Of a stretch of 64,000 nucleotides of DNA, positions 36,657 through 46,503 are shown piece after piece. Below the pieces are notes generated by a model that saw nothing but the letters and a program-made list of their open reading frames with translations, had not been told where the DNA came from and made no database searches. Location of the stretch: positions 97,287-161,286 of the forward strand of contig NZ_JAFIEU010000008.1 of assembly GCF_020832325.1 (NCBI RefSeq). Direction: 5' to 3'. Position 1 is the first letter of the stretch; every line of letters starts with the position of its first letter. This DNA comes from Lunatimonas sp. Its GTDB lineage: Bacteria; Bacteroidota; Bacteroidia; Cytophagales; Cyclobacteriaceae. The translations under genes were made by a program, and so were the position numbers.

Positions 36657-39149
36657 ATGGCGCATTCCGTGTCATTTGACTTGGATCATGTATTGCATGA
36701 CCTGAGTCACTATCTTCCTGCGCAGAGTCCTTTGAAGGATTTTGTGCACCACAACACCCTGCATGCATTTCAGCATTTGCCTTTCCATGAAGCCCTTCAG
36801 CTCGCTGCAGAAAACTTTGGATACAAGGTATATTGGAATATTGAAAGGTATAGGGAAAAGTACCATTCCGGTAAGATCAACATAGAAATTATTGACCGGG
36901 TAATCATGGACCTAAAGGGTCCGGACAATCTTACCTATTGGAGAAATGAAATTTTACATTCGCTAAACCAGGATTATCCGGAACCTAAAGTAGGTCAGCT
37001 TCGGAAACTTTGGAGAAAAGCCTATAACCTCAATTTGGATAAGGAGGTGCATCAGACGCTTTTTAGATTGGTGAGTGCCTATCTGGACCAGGGCATTGCT
37101 ATCTGGAAATTTCCTATTGAATCGAGAGGTTTGCTTTCCGCGATTCGGACATTGGAAAAAAACAGCTTTAGTACCTTTATCAAAAGTGAAAGAGCCAGAG
37201 ACCTGCTTTTCAATACCCATACCAAACTTAAGGATCTATTGACCTTGCTGGTTGGCAAAGAAGAGCGTTTTGCCCAGTACTTATTTGACCAAGCTTTTTC
37301 CCATCCAGGTTGGTCAGGTATGGTAGCAGTTTTGGAACACCAGGAGCAAAGCTTATTGGATAAGAGGAAAGTCTCATTGCATGATTTGATTTTTCTGGAA
37401 TGTATTTTGGAAATCGATGCGCTCGACAGACGAAGAGGGGATAAATGGAAAGCCTTGGGTGAATTTATTCCTAAGGATCTTCCGGTATTATTGGAATCAC
37501 CTAAAAACTCAAATTGGTTTGAAATCCATAAAATCTGGCAGGAAGCTTTGGAATGGAGCTATTATGACCAAGTAATAAAAGGACTTCAGTTAAGCCATGC
37601 AAAAGACTTCAAGGTAAGCAAACCTTCCTTTCAGGCAATGTTTTGTATTGATGACCGCTCCTGCTCCATAAGACGGTATGTAGAGCGTTTTGCTCCGGAT
37701 TGCCAGACATTTGGAACAGCTGGGTTCTTCAACCTTCCCTTTTATTTTCAACCGGAGCACGGCAAGTTTATGACCAAAGTCTGTCCGGCTCCTGTGACTC
37801 CTGTTCATGTCATCAAAGAGACAGAATCAAAAATCAGGCATGAAAAAGATGCCCACTTTAGCAAACATTCCAAAGGAATATTCGGGGGCTGGGCCATTTC
37901 CCAGACCATGGGTTTTTGGTCGGCCATCAAAATGGCAAAAAGCATTTTCTTCCCTTCAGAAACACCCGCTATGGTGTCTTCTTTTAAGCATATGGATCCA
38001 AAAGGAAAGCTCAGTATCGAATGTAAAAACCCAGATCATAAATACCATGGCTTACAGGTTGGATTCACAGTCCAAGAAATGGCTACTGCCATGGAAGGAC
38101 TTCTAAAAAGTATTGGCCTTGTAAATGATTTTGCACCATTGGTTTACATTTTTGGCCATGGAGCCAGTTCTGTGAACAATACCCATTATGCAGGATATGA
38201 CTGCGGTGCCTGCAGCGGACGTTCCGGATCTGTCAATGCCCGGGTGGCCGCCTCTATTGGGAACAATCCTGAAGTCCGAAGAATTCTTGGTGAAAGGGGC
38301 ATTCTTATTCCCGACAATACCCAATTTGTAGGTGGATTACATGATACCACCCGGGATGAAATGGAATTTTATGATATAGAAGGGCTATCCGAACCTAACA
38401 GGTTGTTACATGAAAGAAACTTGCAAACCTTTGAAATCGCTTTGGATTACAATGCCAAAGAAAGGTCTCGGCGATTCCATACCATTGATTCCAAACAGGA
38501 AGCCAAAAAGATACATGAGCAGGTCAAATTGCGGGCTTTATCTTTGTTTGTCACAAGGCCTGAATGGAACCATGCTACCAATGCCCTCTGTGTGGTGGGC
38601 AAAAGGGAAAATAACCGTCATCTTTTTCTGGACAAGAGGGCATTTCTCAACTCTTATGATCACAGTATTGACCCGGGAGGACAATACCTCTTTGGTATCC
38701 TGAAAGCTGTAGCTCCTGTCTGTGGAGGAATAAACCTGGAATATTATTTCTCCAAGGTGGATAATGACAGGCTAGGGGCGGGCAGCAAATTGCCACATAA
38801 TGTGATTGGATTGATAGGTGTAGCCAATGGTATGGATGGAGATTTGCGGACTGGTTTGCCCTTGCAGATGGTCAACATACATGATCCTCTTAGGATTCTG
38901 ATTACAGTAGAGCATTTCCCGGAAATTGTCCTAAAAACCATACAGACACATAAACCAACCTATGAGTGGTTCGTCAATGATTGGGTGAAATTGGTTTGCA
39001 TCCATCCGGAAACCAAAACAGCCTTTGTTTTCAAGGATGGGGATTTTAAAGAATTCCTTCCGGTAACCCGACATATCGATGCTGTCCAAAACCTGGACGC
39101 CATATTGGAATCAACTGCTGAAAATCTCCCTGTTTACGTGATCGCCTAA
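36657..39149 (+). CDS. dabA: Inorganic carbon transporter subunit DabA
   Basis: An 830-residue DUF2309/UPF0753 protein, the carbonic-anhydrase-like subunit of the DAB inorganic carbon accumulation complex. Zinc-site residues are all present: Cys330 and Asp332 in MFCIDDRS, His501 in FGHGASS and Cys516 in YDCGACSG. The His-to-Cys spacing of 15 matches that known for Halothiobacillus DabA. It works at the inner face of the membrane with DabB, converting CO2 to bicarbonate vectorially at the expense of the ion gradient. dabB follows after 3 nt. The operon looks more AT-rich by eye than the glycan locus. Confidence 0.96.
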   Translation: MAHSVSFDLDHVLHDLSHYLPAQSPLKDFVHHNTLHAFQHLPFHEALQLAAENFGYKVYWNIERYREKYHSGKINIEIIDRVIMDLKGPDNLTYWRNEILHSLNQDYPEPKVGQLRKLWRKAYNLNLDKEVHQTLFRLVSAYLDQGIAIWKFPIESRGLLSAIRTLEKNSFSTFIKSERARDLLFNTHTKLKDLLTLLVGKEERFAQYLFDQAFSHPGWSGMVAVLEHQEQSLLDKRKVSLHDLIFLECILEIDALDRRRGDKWKALGEFIPKDLPVLLESPKNSNWFEIHKIWQEALEWSYYDQVIKGLQLSHAKDFKVSKPSFQAMFCIDDRSCSIRRYVERFAPDCQTFGTAGFFNLPFYFQPEHGKFMTKVCPAPVTPVHVIKETESKIRHEKDAHFSKHSKGIFGGWAISQTMGFWSAIKMAKSIFFPSETPAMVSSFKHMDPKGKLSIECKNPDHKYHGLQVGFTVQEMATAMEGLLKSIGLVNDFAPLVYIFGHGASSVNNTHYAGYDCGACSGRSGSVNARVAASIGNNPEVRRILGERGILIPDNTQFVGGLHDTTRDEMEFYDIEGLSEPNRLLHERNLQTFEIALDYNAKERSRRFHTIDSKQEAKKIHEQVKLRALSLFVTRPEWNHATNALCVVGKRENNRHLFLDKRAFLNSYDHSIDPGGQYLFGILKAVAPVCGGINLEYYFSKVDNDRLGAGSKLPHNVIGLIGVANGMDGDLRTGLPLQMVNIHDPLRILITVEHFPEIVLKTIQTHKPTYEWFVNDWVKLVCIHPETKTAFVFKDGDFKEFLPVTRHIDAVQNLDAILESTAENLPVYVIA

Positions 39150-39152
39150 GCC

Positions 39153-41030
39153 ATGGAACATCAAATTATTATCAGTTCATTCGTACTGTTACCGCTCTTG
39201 GCTTTTGTGGTTTCACTGCTGCTATCAGATAAAAATGAAAACAGCTTTTCCAGATTGGCATTTGGAATGGTAAGCATTCATTTGCTGCTCATTTCAACCT
39301 ATATCCTTTATTGGATCCTAGGAGGAATGAAACCCGAAAATATCCGGGAGCTGGAATTGTACAACAATGGGTCCTATCAGTTTTTGTTGGATTTCTATTT
39401 TGACAAAACCACGGCGGTATTTCTTTGGGTAGGGGCATTTGTAACCTTTCTGATCACCCGATACAGTAGGTTTTATATGCATATGGAAGAGGGATACAAG
39501 CGTTTTTTCAATACCCTGCTCTTCTTTTACCTCGCGTATAACCTGACCGTTTTGGCAGGTAATTTCGAAACCCTGTTTTTGGGTTGGGAGATGTTGGGCA
39601 TTTCTTCCTTCCTGCTGATTGCTTTCTACAGAGACAGGTATTTACCGGTGAGAAATGCAGTAAAGGTTTTCTCCATTTACAGGATTGGGGATATCGGAAT
39701 CATTCTCGCCATGTGGGCAAGTCACCATCTTTGGCATGAGAATATCACCTTTATCAAATTATTGGATGAAGAACTGGTTTCTGAGCATTTGGCTTCACAT
39801 GGGGGAATAGGATTGTTTATAGCGGTGAGTTTGCTGATAGCTGCTGCGGCTAAGTCAGCACAATTGCCCTTTTCCTCCTGGCTTCCAAGGGCCATGGAAG
39901 GACCTACCCCTTCCAGTGCCATTTTTTATGGCTCTCTTTCCGTTCATTTTGGGGTCTTCCTCCTGCTTAGGACCTTCCCTTTTTGGGAACATCAATTGAC
40001 TGCAAGGATTCTCATCGGTGTAGTAGGATTATTGACTACGCTCATTACCTATCCGATTGCTAGGGTTCAGTCCACCATCAAAACCCAGATTGCCTATGCT
40101 TCCATTGCTCAGATAGGAATCATGTTCATCGAAGTAGCTTTAGGATTAGAGGTATTGGCCCTGGTCCATTTTGCAGGGAATGCCTTCCTGAGAACCTACC
40201 AGTTGTTGGTATCTCCATCCGTGGTCGCATATATGATACGAGACCAATTTTATCATTTCAAGCCAAAGAATATCACCTTGGAAGATACCCTCCCTAAAAG
40301 GTTGGAATACAGCTTGTACCTGCTTTCCATCAAAGAATGGAATTTGGACCTAACCCTCAACCGATGGGTGTTCAGTCCCATCAAGAAATTGGGAAGAAAG
40401 TTGGATTTCCTTACCCCTAGAAACCTGTTGTTGTACTTTCTTCCGGTTTATTCCTTTGGGCTTTTCCTTTACTTTAATCAGGATTGGATTCCTGAATGGT
40501 TAAGGGATTATCTGCCCGGGTTCTTCGGTTTATTGGGAATGTTGATGGTTTTCAAGGCCTTTTCGGAACGAAGCTATCCGAGGTTGGCATGGATGCTGGT
40601 CATGGCCAATCACTTCTGGATTGCCTTGGCGGTATCATTCAATGAGACCTTTGATTACAGCCAAACCCTGATTTATCTCAGTGGGGTAGTGGTAGCAGGG
40701 GCCATAGGCTACTGGGCTTTGGATAGTTTAAGGAAGAAAGAAAAGAACTCTTTTGACCTCAATCAATACTATGGCCATGTGTATGAATATCCCAAGCTTT
40801 CGTTGGTCTTTCTCCTTTCAGCACTGGGTGTAATGGGATTTCCCATAAGTCCCACCTTCATTGGTGTCGATCTGATCTTCAGCCATATTCACGAAGACCA
40901 ATATATTTTGGCATCATTCGATGCCATCAGTTTCATTTTCGGAGGGATTGCCCTTATCCGGATTTATGCGCGGCTTTTCTTGGGCCCGCATGTAAAAAAT
41001 TATCATCCTACCGCTTTAAAATCTTCTTGA
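39153..41030 (+). CDS. dabB: Inorganic carbon transporter subunit DabB (NuoL/ND5-like)
   Basis: A 625-residue polytopic membrane protein of the ND5/MrpA/NuoL proton-channel family. LGWEMLGISSFLLIAFYRDR, KSAQLPFSSWLPRAMEGPTPSSA, and QIAYASIAQIGIMFIEV are the family's conserved helices. It is the membrane partner of DabA and couples CO2 hydration to proton or sodium flow. Placement 3 nt after dabA, with no nuo or mrp genes nearby, supports DabB rather than complex I or Mrp. Confidence 0.95.
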   Translation: MEHQIIISSFVLLPLLAFVVSLLLSDKNENSFSRLAFGMVSIHLLLISTYILYWILGGMKPENIRELELYNNGSYQFLLDFYFDKTTAVFLWVGAFVTFLITRYSRFYMHMEEGYKRFFNTLLFFYLAYNLTVLAGNFETLFLGWEMLGISSFLLIAFYRDRYLPVRNAVKVFSIYRIGDIGIILAMWASHHLWHENITFIKLLDEELVSEHLASHGGIGLFIAVSLLIAAAAKSAQLPFSSWLPRAMEGPTPSSAIFYGSLSVHFGVFLLLRTFPFWEHQLTARILIGVVGLLTTLITYPIARVQSTIKTQIAYASIAQIGIMFIEVALGLEVLALVHFAGNAFLRTYQLLVSPSVVAYMIRDQFYHFKPKNITLEDTLPKRLEYSLYLLSIKEWNLDLTLNRWVFSPIKKLGRKLDFLTPRNLLLYFLPVYSFGLFLYFNQDWIPEWLRDYLPGFFGLLGMLMVFKAFSERSYPRLAWMLVMANHFWIALAVSFNETFDYSQTLIYLSGVVVAGAIGYWALDSLRKKEKNSFDLNQYYGHVYEYPKLSLVFLLSALGVMGFPISPTFIGVDLIFSHIHEDQYILASFDAISFIFGGIALIRIYARLFLGPHVKNYHPTALKSS

Positions 41031-41043
41031 TCAGCATATACTT

Positions 41044-42684
41044 ATGCAAAAATCCAAAATTGAAGTTCCCCAGTCAGGTTTGGCTGGACTTCGTCAAAAC
41101 TGGAAAGCAGACCTTACATCAGGTTTCCTTGTATTTCTAATTGCCTTGCCCCTTTGTCTGGGTATTTCGATGGCATCCGGTTTTCCTCCGGTGGCAGGAA
41201 TATTTACCGCCATTATTGGTGGACTTATGGTCACCTTTCTAGGTGGATCGCAGCTTACCATCAAAGGACCTGCAGCAGGATTGATCATCATTGCCCTTGG
41301 TGCAGTCAATGAACTTGGACAAGGTGATGCCATGCTAGGATATCGATTAACCTTGGCCATTATTGTGGTAGCTGGCGTACTCCAGGTAATTTTCGGTTGG
41401 GTTAAATCCGGTGTTTTAGCTGATTTCTTCCCTTCTGCAGCTGTCCACGGTATGTTGGCAGCGATTGGCATCATCATCATTGCCAAACAGCTATTTACCA
41501 TGATCGGTGTCAAACCGGAAGCCAACGAGACCTTGGAACTCTTTGCCGAACTTCCCCATGCCTTTAAGGAAATCAACCCGGATATTGCAATCATTGGCGG
41601 TATCAGTCTCTTGATTATGTTTTTGTTTCCCTTGTTCCAAAACAAATTCCTCAAAATGCTTCCTGCTCCGCTGATTGTTATTTTGGTGGCCATACCTCTG
41701 GGAATTTATTTTGATCTGGAGCATGAGCATAAATACCTGTTTTTGGACGGGCATGAATATACCATCGGGCCGAAGTTTTTGGTGACCTTGCCGGAAAACC
41801 TTCTATCTGCCATCACATTCCCTTATTTCTCCCAGGTGTTTTCCATGGTTTCACTGAAGTACATCATCATGTTTGCCCTGGTGGGGAGTCTTGAGTCTCT
41901 TTTGAGTTCAAAAGCTATTGACGGACTTGATCCGTATAAGAGGAAATCCAATATGAACAAAGATTTGGTAGGGGTGGGTATAGGAAATACACTGGCAGGA
42001 ATGATAGGTGGATTACCGATGATTTCTGAAATTGTGCGAAGTTCTGCCAATATCAACAATGGTGGAAAAACTGCCTGGTCCAACTTCTTCCACGGTGCTT
42101 TTCTCTTGGTCTTTGTTGCATTTTTTCCTTTGTTGATCCATCAGATTCCTTTGGCAGCTTTGGCCGCCATGCTGGTTTATACGGGTTTCAAATTGGCCGC
42201 ACCTAAGGAGTTTTACCACACTTATAAAGTCGGATCAGAGCAATTGGTCATTTTTCTGGTTACCATCATTTTTACCTTGGCCACTGACTTATTGATAGGC
42301 ATTGCTGTGGGTATTTTGACCAAAATTATCATTCATATGTCCAACGGGCTTCCTTTGAAATACCTATTCAAGCCTTTGTTTACAGTAACAACAAATCAGG
42401 ATGAAAATGAATATACCGTGGATGTATTTCATTCTGCAGTTTTCAGCAATTATATCATGCTTAAAAAGTCCCTGGATGCACTTCCAAGGAGAAAAAGTAT
42501 CCGAATTGATTTTTCCAATGCCAATTTGGTGGATCACACCGTGCTGGAAAATCTACATCACTACCAACATGATTATGAGCATGAGGGAGGTCAGTTCCAA
42601 TTGTGTGGAATGAGTCATTTGAAGAAAAATTCCGATCACCCTCTTGCCGGCAGAAAGGTCAAAAGAATAAAAGTAGAAGGATAA
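41044..42684 (+). CDS. SulP-family anion transporter, probable bicarbonate importer
   Basis: A 546-residue SLC26/SulP transporter. GFLVFLIALPLCLGISMASGFPPVAGIFTAIIGG and GGSQLTIKGPAAG are the SulP signatures; residues ~300-340 contain GNTLAGMIGGLPMISEIVRSSANINNGG. The C-terminal ~100 residues form a short STAS domain (RIDFSNANLVDHTVLENLH). It follows dabB by 13 nt, which points to bicarbonate rather than sulfate as substrate. Together the three genes form an inorganic-carbon uptake operon. No carbonic anhydrase gene follows. Confidence 0.92.
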   Translation: MQKSKIEVPQSGLAGLRQNWKADLTSGFLVFLIALPLCLGISMASGFPPVAGIFTAIIGGLMVTFLGGSQLTIKGPAAGLIIIALGAVNELGQGDAMLGYRLTLAIIVVAGVLQVIFGWVKSGVLADFFPSAAVHGMLAAIGIIIIAKQLFTMIGVKPEANETLELFAELPHAFKEINPDIAIIGGISLLIMFLFPLFQNKFLKMLPAPLIVILVAIPLGIYFDLEHEHKYLFLDGHEYTIGPKFLVTLPENLLSAITFPYFSQVFSMVSLKYIIMFALVGSLESLLSSKAIDGLDPYKRKSNMNKDLVGVGIGNTLAGMIGGLPMISEIVRSSANINNGGKTAWSNFFHGAFLLVFVAFFPLLIHQIPLAALAAMLVYTGFKLAAPKEFYHTYKVGSEQLVIFLVTIIFTLATDLLIGIAVGILTKIIIHMSNGLPLKYLFKPLFTVTTNQDENEYTVDVFHSAVFSNYIMLKKSLDALPRRKSIRIDFSNANLVDHTVLENLHHYQHDYEHEGGQFQLCGMSHLKKNSDHPLAGRKVKRIKVEG

Positions 42685-42953
42685 GGCCAAATGATTCAAA
42701 AAAAATCGGACCGCCTAAAACCAACTACATGTAATTTTATTAATTTAGGACGTTTAAGCGGGTTCGAGCTAAATGTTGGCGAGGTTTTTTTCTCAGGGGG
42801 AGGGAGTTCAACGGACACCTATCTAACTGGAGACAGCTGTACGTTGGAAGTTGCGAATACGCAAAAGCTGCCATATTAGGTATTTATTGCTACGGCATAT
42901 GAAATTAATGGACTAACGAGACGAATAGTTGAAAGCTTTTTAGTAGGGGAGGT
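42685..42953. other. Intergenic region with an unsupported 62-codon ORF
   Basis: 269 bp between the SulP gene and the WG-repeat gene. A 62-codon frame starts at 42691 but has no family resemblance or domain. No hairpin with a T-run was seen. AGGGGAGG just before 42954 is a candidate ribosome-binding site for the next gene. Confidence 0.4.
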
Positions 42954-43715
42954 ATGCAGAAAGAAAAAGAAACCAAAATCGTACTGGTTGAATCTTGGAT
43001 CAAGGCTATCGTAGGGTATGGGATCCTAGTATTCTGGGCTGTAGGTTTACAGGCACAGGACTTGAAGCCATTTCAAGCCGATTCGAAACTGTGGGGCTAT
43101 AAGAATCAGCAAGGGGAGGAAGTCATTCCCGCGAAGTATTTTCGAGCGTTTTTGTATTCCAACGGTTTGGCGATTGTCCAGCCTACGTCGGACCCTGTCT
43201 ATGGATTTATTGACCCGATTGGGAATGAGGTTATATCTCCCAAGTTCATCAATGCAGGACCATTTTCTGAGGGGTTGGCGGCGGTTGAATTATTGGCCAG
43301 TGCGCATTGGGGATTTATCGATAAAACGGGAAAAACGGTTATTCCATTTGAGTACAAGAGTGCCGGGACGTTTTCCGGCGGACTGGCGCCAGTGTCCAAA
43401 ATCATAAAAGAGAGCGGGCAGCGCAGATGGGGATTCATCGACCAAAAAGGACGAGAAATCATCCCATTTCAATACCTACAAGCAGGCAATTTTTCGGAGG
43501 GATTAGCCGCTGTATGTTTGTTTGTGCCTGAACTAGAAAAAAACAGGTGGGGATTTCTCGATCTCTCGGGAAAGGTGGTGCTTCCATTTGAGTATGAAGA
43601 TGTAGTTGGGTATTCGGCCCCTGTATTTAGCGAGGGCAAAGCCAAAGTCTGGAAAGAGGGCAAACATATTTACATCGATAAAACCGGTAAATCACTGGGA
43701 AGTGTAACCTATTAA
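42954..43715 (+). CDS. Exported WG-repeat protein
   Basis: A 253-residue protein. A hydrophobic segment at ~16-32 (AIVGYGILVFWAVGLQAQ) acts as signal peptide after an unusually long polar N-terminus. At least five WG-type beta repeats follow: LWGYKNQQGEEVIPAKY, YGFIDPIGNEVISPKF, WGFIDKTGKTVIPFEY, WGFIDQKGREIIPFQY and WGFLDLSGKVVLPFEY. Such repeats make binding surfaces in exported Bacteroidota proteins. The next gene follows after 9 nt, so they are likely co-expressed. Confidence 0.85.
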   Translation: MQKEKETKIVLVESWIKAIVGYGILVFWAVGLQAQDLKPFQADSKLWGYKNQQGEEVIPAKYFRAFLYSNGLAIVQPTSDPVYGFIDPIGNEVISPKFINAGPFSEGLAAVELLASAHWGFIDKTGKTVIPFEYKSAGTFSGGLAPVSKIIKESGQRRWGFIDQKGREIIPFQYLQAGNFSEGLAAVCLFVPELEKNRWGFLDLSGKVVLPFEYEDVVGYSAPVFSEGKAKVWKEGKHIYIDKTGKSLGSVTY

Positions 43716-43724
43716 TCTTCAGTT

Positions 43725-45473
43725 ATGCAATATTTACGCTTTACATTTGCCCTATGGACAATCTTGGTATCCAACGCTGTGTTTGCCCAAGAGGAGTCGA
43801 GTTATTTCAAAAAGGAAGTGGTCGAGATTGGTGAAACGAACGTTGAAACACTGACTTACACGAGCACAAATTCGGTGAGTAAGGTGACAATAACCAATGG
43901 CAAACGCGTTTACGAGGTAGATAGAGGTAGGTTTGGTGATATGAAAATTGAAGGAAGTATCGTCTTTCCGAAAAAAAACGACCCGGTTACCTCCAAGCTC
44001 AATTATACCGGAAGTCTTGAAACTAAGCCCTACGGGGATAAAGTAACTGGTCTTCGCGCTGACTTTATTCAAGTCCTTCCCGACTTTGGCGTAGTAGGAG
44101 TAAAACTCCCCATTAACTCTACCGAGAGAGATCAGTACAAAAGAGGGGATATTGAAATAGCTCTCGGCGTGGTGGCGTGGCAACTCGACCCGGCAACCGG
44201 AGAAGTAAAGCAAGTAGATAGTGATGAGTTGGTCGTATATGGCCCCTATAATCGGGTATTTGCCAAGCGATTACTCTATTTCAAGAAAGAGGGGACGATC
44301 GCTGGGTCAGACGCTCCCGAAAGAACTCATGGGTATTTTTTTGAGGACGGTAAGCTGGCAAAAGAATGGAACAACCTTTCCGTGATGGCCCCACCTAGAT
44401 CGCTTGGCTTCAAGAAACCTGAGGTGCCGCGGTTCTACCGTTATCTAGATGGCTACGTCCAACTGGCTGAGAAAAAAATGGGCGAGGCTTATGAAGTGGT
44501 AGTGTTTGATAACCAATTGCAGGAAAAAAACACCTATTTCCCTTCAGTGCTGGTGTATAGAAATTACGATAAAATGCCGAGCAGTACCACCTTTGGGCCG
44601 GGACACAAGTTAGTGGCAGATTACCGGACAGGAAAAGGGTTGGGTGTAGATAAGCTTTTCCATCGAATGGTCTTGGTACCGAGTCAAGACATTGAAGGGC
44701 TATACGGTGTACTGCAGGCCGACGGGACGGTAGATATCCCTGTAGGCAGTCTGGGACTTTCCCCGATCATTACCGAAGAGATCGATGCAGGATCCAAAAC
44801 TGGAGAAACCTATTTGCTATCTCATTTCTTTTTGGTCGCGTATCCAGGCGGAGATGATGGCAAAATGCAGTATGCAGTGGCTAATCCAGAAGGAAAATTG
44901 TCTTTTAGTTCGGCGGATGAACCCATTTGGACGGAATTTATGATTTACGAAAGCGAGGTTATCAAGGCAAATAATGGCAGCATTTATGTGCATCCGGAAC
45001 TATTGGTGGCCCGTCTGACTGACGGAAAATGGCAATCCTACTTGGTCTCACGCTACAGCAGTAATGCGTTTAGCCGGTATGAGAACCTAAAGTTTTACTT
45101 TCCAACGCCTTTGGGCAGTTCAGAAGAATCTGAACACGAGGCTATCAGTTCCGCTGAGCAAATCTTAGTGTCTTTAAATACGTCTACAGAGAAATACAAT
45201 GCCGAAGCTTTGGCGAGGTACAGGGCAGAATCGAAGATTAGGTGGGAGCAACATCAGGCCGAAATGGCAAGGCGCAGGGCTGAACTGGCAAAAACCCACC
45301 CCTTGCCCCAACCTATCCGTGCAAATGCGTATTCCCCATCAACTTGGCAAGGATTTACGTACACCAGTCAGACGACGAGCAGATACAACCAATCTGTCAA
45401 CCAAAGCAATTATAACAATTCCATGCGCCAATACAACAACTACCTGAATAGTAGAATCTACAGAAGTTACTGA
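43725..45473 (+). CDS. Exported hypothetical protein with Gln/Asn/Tyr-rich tail
   Basis: A 582-residue protein with a signal peptide ending VFAQE near residue 22. I do not recognise a family. The main body (residues ~25-480) is beta-rich. Residues ~490-525 are a charged helix (ARYRAESKIRWEQHQAEMARRRAEL), and the last ~55 are low complexity in N, Q, Y and S. It lies 9 nt after the WG-repeat gene, and both are exported. It may be a cell-surface or periplasmic scaffold. Confidence 0.8.
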   Translation: MQYLRFTFALWTILVSNAVFAQEESSYFKKEVVEIGETNVETLTYTSTNSVSKVTITNGKRVYEVDRGRFGDMKIEGSIVFPKKNDPVTSKLNYTGSLETKPYGDKVTGLRADFIQVLPDFGVVGVKLPINSTERDQYKRGDIEIALGVVAWQLDPATGEVKQVDSDELVVYGPYNRVFAKRLLYFKKEGTIAGSDAPERTHGYFFEDGKLAKEWNNLSVMAPPRSLGFKKPEVPRFYRYLDGYVQLAEKKMGEAYEVVVFDNQLQEKNTYFPSVLVYRNYDKMPSSTTFGPGHKLVADYRTGKGLGVDKLFHRMVLVPSQDIEGLYGVLQADGTVDIPVGSLGLSPIITEEIDAGSKTGETYLLSHFFLVAYPGGDDGKMQYAVANPEGKLSFSSADEPIWTEFMIYESEVIKANNGSIYVHPELLVARLTDGKWQSYLVSRYSSNAFSRYENLKFYFPTPLGSSEESEHEAISSAEQILVSLNTSTEKYNAEALARYRAESKIRWEQHQAEMARRRAELAKTHPLPQPIRANAYSPSTWQGFTYTSQTTSRYNQSVNQSNYNNSMRQYNNYLNSRIYRSY

Positions 45474-45515
45474 CGCCATGTACTAGCTTATTGGTCAGAA
45501 GGAAAGTAATGGGTT

Positions 45516-45719
45516 TCATTCCACAAACTCCAAAATATCCCCGGGCTGACAGTCCAACGCTTTACAGATCGCTTCCAAGGTGGTAAACCTGACAGCCTTT
45601 GCCTTACCAGTTTTAAGGATAGAAAGGTTGGACAAGGTGATATCTACCTTCTCCGAAAGTTCGTTTAGAGACATTTTCCGTTTTGCCATCATGACGTCTA
45701 GATTTACGACTATGGGCAT
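45516..45719 (-). CDS. Xre/YozG-type helix-turn-helix regulator
   Basis: A 67-residue DNA-binding protein made almost only of an HTH domain: MSLNELSEKVDITLSNLSILKTGKAKAVRFTTLEAICKALDCQPGDIL. This is the small YozG class. It is encoded 2 nt after a DUF2975 membrane protein, the standard pairing of these families. It may bind the inverted repeat upstream of that gene. Confidence 0.92.
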   Translation of the reverse strand: MPIVVNLDVMMAKRKMSLNELSEKVDITLSNLSILKTGKAKAVRFTTLEAICKALDCQPGDILEFVE

Positions 45720-45721
45720 AC

Positions 45722-46282
45722 TTATACGGTTAGGTCATTGTCCGCTTGAATTTCCACACCACGTTTGAAAACCAAGGATATCGCATAGATTACCGCCCCC
45801 ATTATCAAGTACTCAAAGGCGCCTCCCAAAAAACCGCTGAGTGCCGGACTCTGCATCGTCCGGGTAGACAACCACGAAAAGTACCCGGATGCGATGATGG
45901 TTAAGACACCTACCTGAACGGTCACTTCGCCAATTCTGGAAATAAGAACGGAGACTTCCCGGCTGAATGGATGAACCAAGTCAATTTTTTGGAAAACCCG
46001 GATTACCAAAAAGAAGATAAAAGCCTTAGCTACCATAATCCCAATCAGTAACGAAACAGCTGCTAAGTAATATCCTGTATGCCACTCTCTGGCCGCTGAC
46101 AAATTCAACCCTTTGTACAGGTCTTTTGCCACTTCAGGATTAAAGAGGCTGTATACCGAGGTGAATAACAAAGCTCCGCCTTTGATACATAGTCCTATGA
46201 AAATGGACCAAATCACGATGGTGAGTAACATCAATACAGGTTGGCTTTCCCACTTATTTTTCCAGGTTTCTTTCCAGGTCAT
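45722..46282 (-). CDS. DUF2975 membrane protein
   Basis: A 186-residue inner-membrane protein with four hydrophobic segments (LLTIVIWSIFIGLCIKGGALLF, YLAAVSLLIGIMVAKAFIFFLV, VQVGVLTIIASGYFSWL and FEYLIMGAVIYAISLVF). The HPFSREVSVLISRIG loop is typical of DUF2975. It probably modulates the adjacent YozG-like regulator. First gene of a two-gene operon. Confidence 0.87.
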   Translation of the reverse strand: MTWKETWKNKWESQPVLMLLTIVIWSIFIGLCIKGGALLFTSVYSLFNPEVAKDLYKGLNLSAAREWHTGYYLAAVSLLIGIMVAKAFIFFLVIRVFQKIDLVHPFSREVSVLISRIGEVTVQVGVLTIIASGYFSWLSTRTMQSPALSGFLGGAFEYLIMGAVIYAISLVFKRGVEIQADNDLTV

Positions 46283-46320
46283 GAGTTAATGGATTTGTAT
46301 ATTTCTCAATATTCGGTAAT

Positions 46321-46343
46321 TATTTATTGTTTTACAATAAATA
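46321..46343. promoter_or_regulatory. 10-bp perfect inverted repeat upstream of DUF2975/YozG operon
   Basis: TATTTATTGT (46321-46330), three T, then ACAATAAATA (46334-46343). It lies 39 nt upstream of the DUF2975 ATG in an AT-rich region, and also upstream of the divergent gene at 46504. Candidate operator for the small HTH protein. Confidence 0.45.
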
Positions 46344-46503
46344 CTAGATTTATTTTTTACGCGGATCCATGATAATTCCGTCTGATACAGGAGCAGGTTG
46401 GAGTAGCCAAATTTTGTTAAAGGCCTGTGCAATAGGCAAAAACTAACGGAATGGAAATAAGGTTTTAGTTGGAATTGTATTCATTTGTTCATAGTTTAGA
46501 GCT

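Noticed and set aside
42691..42879. 62-codon ORF after the SulP gene
   Set aside because: No recognisable motif and no homology pattern; kept only as intergenic.
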